A stretch of DNA of 64,000 bases from NCBI GenBank assembly GCA_038373865.1, contig JAXGGA010002867.1, positions 49,149 to 113,148 of the forward strand, given 5' to 3'. This DNA is from Uloborus plumipes. Lineage: Eukaryota; Arthropoda; Arachnida; Araneae; Uloboridae. The translations under genes and the position numbers were made by a program. Numbering within the stretch: position 1 is the stretch's first letter; every line of letters begins with the position of its first letter. The notes under the pieces were generated by a model. It worked only from the letters and a program-made list of their open reading frames with translations, was not told the DNA's origin and ran no database searches. Shown piece after piece: positions 56,412 to 64,000 of this stretch.

Positions 56412-57122
56412 TTATAAGGGGAGGGAATAAAACTTACTGTTCTTATTAACCAGTTCATGTTTTGCATCAGAATCTGTGGTTTTAACACCGTACACATTTG
56501 ATTCTCCTTCATATTTACATAATGTAAATGGCATGTCGAAGTCATCAAGGTCAGGACAGTATAAAAGTGAATGTCCTTCCGTTGAGCAAGCGTTGCAGAA
56601 TTTTTTCACATAAAATTTGAAAGGTGTATAATGTACGCATTCGGGAACGTACAATTCAGTCTGTGTGTCCGGTAACAAAAAAGTCATTTCACATTTGCTG
56701 CTAATTACATGAGAAAACCAAATTGAGTTTGGGGCAACACTTAATTTGTGTACTTCTAGTACAGTTCCATAGAATTTGAAAATATTATGCAGCTGCTCGT
56801 TAGATATAAAAGGATAAACATCGGTAATTACAAATGTTTCCACGAGTGGAAGCACTCTAACTTCTACACCTAGTAATTGAATTTTAGTTTTGGTTAATTT
56901 ACAAACTGAATCCACGTTAGTCAAGAAAAGTATAAACAAATTATTATGCTCGTCTCTTATAAGTGCATTGATCGAACTCCTGAAAATGTAATTTAAGAGA
57001 TCTGCAAGAAGATCACTATCAAGAGTTTCAGAAACATTCAAACCTAACAGTTTAACTGCTAGTTTGTTTGAAATTTTATCTGACGAGTCTGAACAAGATG
57101 CAATATGTTTACAGGCATCCAT
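56412..57122 (-). CDS. ZCCHC3/retroelement-ORF1-like protein with CCHC zinc knuckle, 236 aa
   Basis: Seen: an open frame of 236 codons from an ATG in good context (AAAATGG) to TAA at 56412. Residues about 20-90 and 95-160 look like two alternating beta/alpha units. The second, with VYPFISNEQLHNIFKFYGTV, reads like an RRM. Near residue 185 is a zinc knuckle, CNACSTEGHSLLYC (CX2CX4HX4C). Family knowledge: tandem RRM-like units followed by a knuckle occur in ZCCHC3 and in Gag/ORF1 proteins of non-LTR elements, and bind nucleic acid. Inference: a small nucleic-acid-binding protein, possibly a tamed retroelement gene, since the frame is intact and no RT or repeat ends surround it. A GTAAGT donor at 56437-56432 lies in frame near its end, so the last 9 codons may be intron. 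A near AACAG acceptor before the ATG suggests an upstream UTR exon. Confidence 0.62.
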   Translation of the reverse strand: MDACKHIASCSDSSDKISNKLAVKLLGLNVSETLDSDLLADLLNYIFRSSINALIRDEHNNLFILFLTNVDSVCKLTKTKIQLLGVEVRVLPLVETFVITDVYPFISNEQLHNIFKFYGTVLEVHKLSVAPNSIWFSHVISSKCEMTFLLPDTQTELYVPECVHYTPFKFYVKKFCNACSTEGHSLLYCPDLDDFDMPFTLCKYEGESNVYGVKTTDSDAKHELVNKNSKFYSLPL

Positions 57123-57345
57123 TTTCGAATGCTGTTAATAAATTTATTCAAATGAGGATGCTTCAAACGACATTATTTGTCAGGTGAACAAACGCGCGCC
57201 AACTGAACGAGCGATCGATTTCCGGGAATGTGGGTGGATTTTGCCACGTAAACAAAACTATTGTTGCCAATGCTATAGAAGAATGAATCGTCCACGAACG
57301 GAGAGTAAAAACAAAATGGAGATAGAACACAGAGAACGCAACTTG
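57123..57345 (-). promoter_or_regulatory. Probable promoter/5' UTR of the zinc-knuckle gene
   Basis: This upstream flank holds GCGCGCC, GCGATCG and other CpGs in otherwise AT-rich DNA. A possible acceptor TTTATTAACAG at 57132-57142 lies 9 bases before the ATG. Inferred from position and composition only. Confidence 0.35.
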
Positions 57346-57348
57346 TTT

Positions 57349-57420
57349 GCGTGATATTTTCGTAATCCCGAGGTGGGGGATTCGATTCCTCCCCTCGCTC
57401 TGGTTGTAACTTCCTTATCC
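57349..57420 (+). repeat. Possible tRNA-derived SINE fragment
   Basis: GGGGGATTCGATTCCTCCCC resembles a tRNA T-arm/B-box. An A-box is not clear, and no clover leaf can be drawn. It lies upstream of the zinc-knuckle gene. Confidence 0.3.
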
Positions 57421-58724
57421 GTGCTTATAATTTTGTCCTATATTTCTTGTGTTTGTCTGGAGGCAAGGCACATAGTAAACAGTCCTCATATAGGTTGAAG
57501 CTGATTAGCTTTTAAATAAAGAATAAAGATTCGTCAATGAACGCGAAGCACGGTTTATTAACATGAGCGTTTGTTGTTGTCTTAAGCCAGCTAGGCTGGC
57601 ATATAGATATGAATAGGGTTACATAGCCTCCAATCCAAACGGGGACAGTAACCCGGAGCTCTCGCTAGATGCTCAGTTAGGCTCAGTTACTGCTTTTAGT
57701 GTTAGAGTCTACGCGGAGACTTGCACACTTCAAAAATCAATTAAAATGGCCATTTCACCCTAAATTATCAAACTATCGGTTTTTAACTGAGTGACACTAT
57801 CCGTCTGCCGAACATATACATCAATAGACAAAATCATTCTCTCTGTTTATGTAATTTCCGAATTAAAATTTGGCTATTTTTTGGTAACTTTTCGCCAAGA
57901 TTCTGGAGGGCGCAGAAGCAGCAGCAAAAATTGCAACACCGATTTGAACCAGTGCAGTGCAGATGAAGCAACCCTGCCATGTAAACTAAAGCCCTGAATC
58001 GTCGTCTCGAGACGGCATTCATGCCCTGCGTTCAGGGCTGTAAACAACTAAAGATAAAGTGCGGACAAGTAGCGATAATTCTTTTCCCACAGCATTTCAG
58101 GAATGTATTAAAATTGTTTTTTCTGCGAGTGTAAGGGAGATCTTTTTCCACATGCAATCAAAACAAGAATTTGGGGTGTTTCTGTGTATTGGTTGCAGGC
58201 GGAACAGGTGTACAAGGCGGGTGTACTTTCACTCAGCTAGCTTAAAAAAAAAAAAAAAAAAAAAAAAAACATAATATCCAAAAATATTAATATTTTTAGT
58301 ATAGATTTTTAAATATTTTAAAGGGAGTTATTTTAAAATGCTTTTAATTAATAATAATAAACTTAAATTCATTTCAAGAAAGGACAAATTGCACAATTAT
58401 TTAGATCAGAGGAATAAAAATTTTAAATAAAGTAATTTTCAGAAATTTGGAAATACGTCTCTGAATTTGTTTTGAAATAAATGAAAACTTATTAATTATT
58501 TTTTAAAAAATAAATAAAAACTAGTAATTTTTTTAAAAAAATGATTTACGCATGCATGATTCTGCCGGCACCCATGTCCGCATGACTCAGGCTATATTAC
58601 ATGGGTTCCCAACTACAGGGGAAGGTTGTCATGGCACACACTGTGCCATTGAAAGAGAATTTCCTTTAAGGATGGGGATGTTTTTCTCTTATATGGGGAG
58701 CTCACTCCAGGGAGTAGTAGCGGA
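57421..58724. other. Intergenic sequence upstream of the zinc-knuckle gene
   Basis: It holds a hairpin-prone segment at 57990-58040 (AGCCCTGAA ... TTCAGGGCT with an inner CGTCTCGAGACG palindrome) and a 27-base poly(A) at 58244-58270 that may be the tail of a retroposed sequence. No gene was recognised. Confidence 0.4.
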
Positions 58725-59266
58725 CAAGGTCGTATCCAGAAAAAAATTTCGGGAGGGGCCCAGTTTCGCACATTGCCCAAACACACATACATTCTTGTGT
58801 GTGTTATGAGTCTAATTTCTAGCTGAGCCCCCCCCCCCCCACACGATGTTTGATGTGTATGTATGTTGTTGGGTTTTTTTTATTATTTCTTTATTCTCAT
58901 TCTATTTCTTTATTCTTCTATTTTCTTGAACTGACCTTTAAGTGGGTAACTTTAAGTGGGGTAGAATATCCGCAATTTTAGGGGGTCCGGGGGTTTCTCC
59001 CCCGGGAAAATTTTTGAAAAAAAGTTTTAAAATCCTGCATTTTGAGGCCTTATATGGGCCCCAGCAAGCAAAATATCTTGCCTCAGGATTGCATACAGGT
59101 TAACGCGTCAGCCAATCTAATCTTGCCTAAATACTGCCTGAATAATGTTATGTTACTCTCTAAGAGCTGTCAGCGCCTTGCCCTAATGTTGACTGGCAAG
59201 GTGTATGCAGCCTAATATCAGTCGAGTTACAGGGTGGGCTCTGCCTTTGAAGCATCAAAATGCTGG

Positions 59267-59394
59267 CATAACAGTGTGAAATCAATCTGCATGCAAGAAG
59301 TGGTAGTTATTGTAATCCTGCATACATATTATCTTGACATTAAAATGGCAGGATACATTGATATAACAGTGTGAAATTAGTCTGTATGCAAGGT
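59267..59394 (+). repeat. Direct repeat of about 32 bp, spaced 95 bp
   Basis: CATAACAGTGTGAAATCAAT at 59267 and ATATAACAGTGTGAAATTAG at 59362 both continue into CTG(C/T)ATGCAAG. Further GCATAC and TTGCAAG units lie around them. Confidence 0.55.
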
Positions 59395-60004
59395 GCAATT
59401 GCTTGCAAGGTCTTTCTTTCTTTCTTTTTTTTTTTTTTTTTGTGTGTTATTTTCGCTTCAAATTCACGAAGTAAATTTCATTCTCTAACTATTCGTTTTA
59501 TTCTTCAAGCAAAATTTTTTTTATCTTAGAATTATTTTTTAGCTGACACATGATTGAAAAGTCACATAGAGATTTGCTTTCGTTCGATTTGCAATTTAAT
59601 TGCGGATAATGAAAATTACTTCATTGATTTTAGATTAAACTTTACATGTTAAAATTCATAGACTTCTTATATAGCGGCAAAAACATAGTTAGATTTTTTA
59701 TTATTTATTTATTTTATTATTATTATTATTATTATTTTTTTCTTTTTTTGCTTAACATAATGAGTCGCACTATTAAAAATACAATGCAATATTTTATTTA
59801 TTTAAAAATGTATGCTTCTTTTCGAATTATTAATACATAAAATGCCTGGTTAAAATTATGGAGAAATATTAATAAATATCGCAGATAATGAACAAAAAAT
59901 CTAAGTCCATTTCTGAGTGGATGTCAGCTTAAAAAATACACTTAGACAAAAAACTAATTTATTTTCAAGAATAACATAAATAGTTATTGAATAAAATTAA
60001 ACTT

Positions 60005-60440
60005 ACTAGCGAGCTTGAAGTCATTTTATGGTAAAACCGTGACTGCGTATAATCCCTTGTCTGCTTTGTTTAAGAACGAAAAACTTTATTTTTGCCAATT
60101 TCTGCCATTGATCGCGATATTTATTGTGCATAGCACTTGTTAAATAAAGGCAGTTAAGAATGATTCAAATAATTTCTAACACAATCATATTCCACGCTTA
60201 AGCAAACAGATTTTTAACGAAGCCAAACTGCGTATCATACCACGTGCAAGCTAACTCGCTCTCATGTTCTTGATAACGCCGAAGAAAAAAACCCACGATA
60301 CAAGAAACTAGGAATGCTGGGAATAAAAGTGCGCATGCGTGACTTTCAACAAAGATCCAGGTGGGTCGGGAGCGTGGGTCTTTGTTTGCTAATGACCCTG
60401 ACGGCAACAGCATGAAACCAGTGTTTCTCAATTGCTCCTT
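60005..60440 (-). promoter_or_regulatory. Promoter-like zone and possible first exon inside the hAT
   Basis: TGCGCATGCGT at 60332-60342 fits an NRF-1 type site within a GC-richer patch. Downstream on the minus strand, AAAATGACTTCAAGCTCGCT ends at a GTAAGT donor (about 60005). This could be a leader exon of a lost transposase or an alternative start for the zinc-knuckle gene. Speculative. Confidence 0.25.
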
Positions 60441-62608
60441 TTGAATCCTGACGCTGACAACATGTATTCAGTCTTAATATTGCAGGAGGAAATCAGTATG
60501 GACATTGAAAGATGAATATAATCTTGCATACGTGCTGTTTTTGCAATATTTACTTTTTAATCTTTATACAGTCTGTATGCAGTAATTTAAATTTAATACT
60601 GACGCCATCAGTACATTATCAAGATCTGTCAAGGCTGATGCAAGAAATTTTGCTTGTAGGGGGGCAATTGGGACTTCAAAACTTGTTGGAAAAGTTGGCA
60701 AACAACAATCTCATGAACTTTCTGCATTCTTTTGCAAATTAAGACTAATCAAACCATAAAAAAAATTTAGTTTAACAACCGATTAACATTAAGCGACAGA
60801 GAGGAAGGACGAGGGAGGGGCAAAGATTAACACATTATCACTTGCTTGCATCGGTTTTCCCTATAGTTACATAGTAGTTTTTAATCAGTTCCCAACTCAC
60901 CGACAGACACAGCACGAAGAACATAAAATAATCAATTGTATAAAACACATAAAATTCTTTTAAAAAAATGTGTAGAGATTTAAAAAAATAATTAACGAGA
61001 GAGTAACATTCCGGCCATTTAGTTAATTCATAGTTTAATTATTTGATAAGAAATAAGATTGAAGCACTTTTAAAGGAGTTTCAAAAAGGTATTTAATGAT
61101 TTTCAAAGGCTCTAGAACAGTTAAAATTCTTTAAAGCATTTCATTTGCACTTTCCAGTCTCTGACGTTTTAATAGTTGATTGGACACAGTCTTACGAAAT
61201 TGTTAAAACTTTGAAGGACACATCTTTTTAAGATTAAAAATAGATATTAAAAAATACTTATAACGACAATTTCTTTTTCAATCACTAGTACTGCAGAAAA
61301 AGAATACAGGTAGGGTAATATTTTTTCTCGTGCTTAACATATTAATAAAGGAATAAATTACAAAGTATGTAACTTCTAAAATACTGAATTAGGTATTTAA
61401 TGAATAATCAGAAATGAAACATGTGAGTCACAAAAAAATATTTTTGAAAATATGCTACAAAAAATGCTGGAATACGATTTTTGCATTACGCAGAATATTT
61501 TTTTAATCAAAGAGCTGAGTTTCGCTCAACTTTATGCTCACCTCCCCCCCCCCCCATTTGTATTAGAAACTGTAAAATTCAAGGTTTATAGCTACATTTA
61601 ACAAAGTTTGCAAGGTTTTTAAGCATTTGTAAATGGATTTTTTTAAAAGTAACCTTTGTCCTGAGCGTCCAACAAAGCAGAGGGTCTGTGAACGTATCCG
61701 TTTTTGTGTGGTCTTGTTGATTGCAGACATGTTTAGCTATTAAAATCCCTCGAGGGTTACAAATACTTATAAATGGGGACCAACAAAGTACCCTCTTAAT
61801 TGAATCAGGGCGGTGAGAAGCAATCTCAGCTTAGTCGGAAACTAGGGGCCCGGCGATTAGGGGTTAAAAATCTGAGTGGTGTAAGTTTTATGGGGGAGGG
61901 GGCCGCCGATCAAACTGACAAGAGCTTGCCTTGAGCCTGAATTGATTTGTGAAAGAGAGCTGGAAGTGCTAATGAGTCTTGTTTTCAAGTATGTTTTGCA
62001 GCTATTGAGAATTTGAACTGTCATTTTTTTTGTACTTCTTCAAATTTTCACTCGTTTAATAGTTAAAAGGGAAAAAAACTTTTTTTTCCTTTTTACTATT
62101 TGAAATTAAAAAAAAAATCCTATTTGAAATTAAAAAAAAAGAAAACTTCTTTTTTTCTGTTTTACATTATAAAACATTTCGGGTTTCAACCGTCGGCCCC
62201 CCCCCCCCTCTGGATACGGCCTTGGTAGCGGATCACCGCATAGGTGCATGAGGCACAAGCTTGTTGCCTCAGCAAAGCAGGGGGCCTAAGAACGGCTGAG
62301 TGTCACATCCTCAAAACCAAAAGTTTTGGATTTCAGGATTTTCCATGGAGAGTCATGAGTTTGATTGTGAAATGCTCAAAATCCATGGACACTGACAGTT
62401 AACCAAGGATTTTAGTCGATAGGATCAGTTCGTTCCACAATAATTTGGAAGCCCCCTGAAGATTCAATGGCAGAATGCAGTGACTGATTGACAGGTTTGA
62501 GGCTCAGTTAAAATGCATTTTCGAGGGCTTTTCATGCCTCTCAACGCTATGTAAATCATTTATCATGTGCATTTTTGAATCCCCTTCGCGGTCGAGGGCC
62601 CTCACAGT

Positions 62609-64000
62609 CATAGGCGTAGCGTGACCAAAAGTTTTTTTTTTTTTGGGGGGGGGGGCATAGGTCTCGAATTTTTGGAGTGCAGGCGGAGCCTTTGCCCCTT
62701 AGATTTTTCGTCAGAGGAAAATTCGTTTTTACCTTTCCGATGAATTATGCACACAATTGATCTAACTTTTTTTTTTCTCAGTTACCAGTTACTACCATGC
62801 AGGGCGCATTTAGGTTCATTGGGGCCCCCCACCATCATGCCTTTTCTCTTTTTAATACCCACGCTGTCTTTTTTTTTATATTTTTTGAATTGACTTAGTA
62901 GCGTGATGAATATCAGAAGAGTAATGCAATTATTCTTTTTTAAGTGAGGTGTAGAGTTCCCAATATCACGGGGGTCCGGGGGACTCTCCCCCGGGAGAAA
63001 TTTTGAAAAATAGATAAAAAAATTCGGCATTTTGAGGCTTTATATTAAGTAATTGAGATGACAAAAATATGAGAAAAAAAGAGGCAAACAAACACTCTTT
63101 TATAGTTAACCATCGATCTAAATAAAATTTATTTGCGTTTTAACAAATCGTTGACGATAATCGATTAGTAATCGAAGCATGAGAGAGGAGGGAAGGGAGA
63201 GAAAAATACTATGCATGAAAAATTTCTGAAATGAGGCATATTTCATAAAGTTATTTTAAGAGTAAAACTAAAAATCTCATGTGATCTAGCGGTTGGGAAC
63301 ACTGCCTTTGACCCTAGTGACCGAACTCGATTTAGTCTGTGAGCCGAAGGCACAAAAGATGCTTAGAAACATGGTTTCGTTTGCCAACTTCGGGGACTAC
63401 AAAATGTGATATTTTTCTGAATCCTTTGAGTCTACAGATGAAAAAAACACAATGTTCCCAAAAAAATATTGTCTCATTAATTTTTTACAGACCATTAAAG
63501 ATAGATTACAAAATAGGCGAAAACGAAATTCTAGAGGTGGATAATTACGTTAAATATCATAAAAATGTGTCTGTGTCTTTCTATATATTTGTTTGTATAT
63601 ATAGATGGATAGATATATACTGTTTGATGATCTTTTCGGCTACCTTCCTCGAATTTGCGCATGCGTCAGGTATCAATTGATTTCATGAAACTAGGGGTGA
63701 TTGTGATAAGAGAGATAAGGAATAGGAAGGGATTTTTCTTTGTTTTGTTTTTCGTTGGATTCGTTTATTTGAGGTGTTGATCGATTCTTGTGAATCCGCT
63801 TGATGTTTTTTTTTTAAATTTTTCTTCCTATCAGGTCTATGAAAATAAAATGATATCGGACAAAGTAGAATTGCTGCCATCGTGCATTTTCGTAATCAAG
63901 CTGCCTGCCTTTTTAAAATAGAACCGTTCAACGGGGCTAGGCGCGGGTTTCGAGGTCGGACAGTAGATAGATAGATATTTACAAAAAAAAAAAAAAAAAA
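62609..64000. mobile_element. Left end of another hAT, right end not seen
   Basis: CATAGGCGTAGCGTGACC at 62609 resembles the termini of 18771-19203. Within 400 bp comes GGGGGTCCGGGGGACTCTCC (62970), shared with the 3.5-kb hAT. The right end is not in the window, so the right limit given here is only the window edge. Confidence 0.5.
63272..63335 (+). repeat. tRNA-like sequence (SINE head or tRNA relic)
   Basis: TGTGATCTAGCGGTTGGGAA is a good A-box, and ACCGAACTCGATTT 35 bases on is a worn B-box. Stems are imperfect, so an active tRNA gene is unlikely. Confidence 0.45.

Larger units (their letters stand above)
58725..62224. mobile_element. hAT element, 3.5 kb, 8-bp TSD
   Basis: A perfect TSD GTAGCGGA at 58717-58724 and 62225-62232 flanks TIRs CAAGGTCGTATCCAGA and CAAGGCCGTATCCAGA. 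Both ends run into G/C tracts. It contains GGGGGTCCGGGGGTTTCTCC at 58981, closely related to 62970, and a promoter-like zone at 60198-60440. No transposase was recognised. Confidence 0.92.

Noticed and set aside
63272..63335. Functional tRNA gene
   Set aside because: The A-box is good, but the B-box and the acceptor and T stems do not pair well enough.

Overview
This window is AT-rich eukaryotic DNA. It carries one widely split host gene, one smaller upstream gene and a very dense set of mobile elements. Short GT-AG exons, introns of up to about 32 kb, a CR1/L2-type LINE, many hAT and Tc1/mariner-pogo-like DNA transposons, and repeats of the 'tagctg..acccggc ... acagacagac' type all point to an arthropod. 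An arachnid such as a spider is my best guess. That guess comes from the style of the sequence and not from a database match.

Main gene (minus strand, 56,238 down to 3,863, continuing past the left edge). Eleven exons can be joined with every splice phase matching and no stop codon. They give 814 coding bases, about 271 residues. The product starts with a DEK_C-like helical domain (about residues 10-60), then has a Ser/Glu-rich acidic linker, basic 'PPKKR' segments, a short Asp/Glu-Leu-Gln helix and a SWIB/MDM2-type domain whose last part lies outside the window. This is the layout of the UAF30/spp27/TRI1 family of nuclear DEK_C-SWIB proteins. Individual exons are only 39-181 bp, so ORF finding alone misses the gene.

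Second gene (minus strand, 57,122-56,412, just upstream of the first). A 236-residue ORF has an RRM-like region and a CX2CX4HX4C zinc knuckle, similar in layout to ZCCHC3 or retroelement ORF1 proteins. It ends over an in-frame GTAAGT donor whose phase matches exon 2 of the SWIB gene. It could therefore be an alternative first exon as well as a separate gene.

Mobile elements. Most of the rest is nested transposons, many delimited to the base by terminal inverted repeats (TIRs) and target-site duplications (TSDs). The clearest are hAT elements with 8-bp TSDs (10,512-11,128; 17,839-22,054 with 18,771-19,203 inside it; 26,845-27,450; 58,725-62,224), 6-bp TSDs (32,572-38,712; 51,463-53,481) and 5-bp TSDs (47,113-49,412; 49,955-53,959). 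Others are TA-flanked elements (36,316-37,600; 47,472-48,562; 46,593-49,922; 33,263-35,628), a 2.76-kb near-perfect foldback (7,216-9,975) and a degraded LINE (43,536-45,296). At 28,274-38,959 and 46,593-53,959 the elements sit inside one another three or four deep, so their relative ages can be read directly. Nearly all lie in introns of the SWIB gene and would be transcribed as part of its pre-mRNA, including several very long hairpins.

I see no CRISPR array, bacterial-type operon, rRNA gene or intact tRNA gene.
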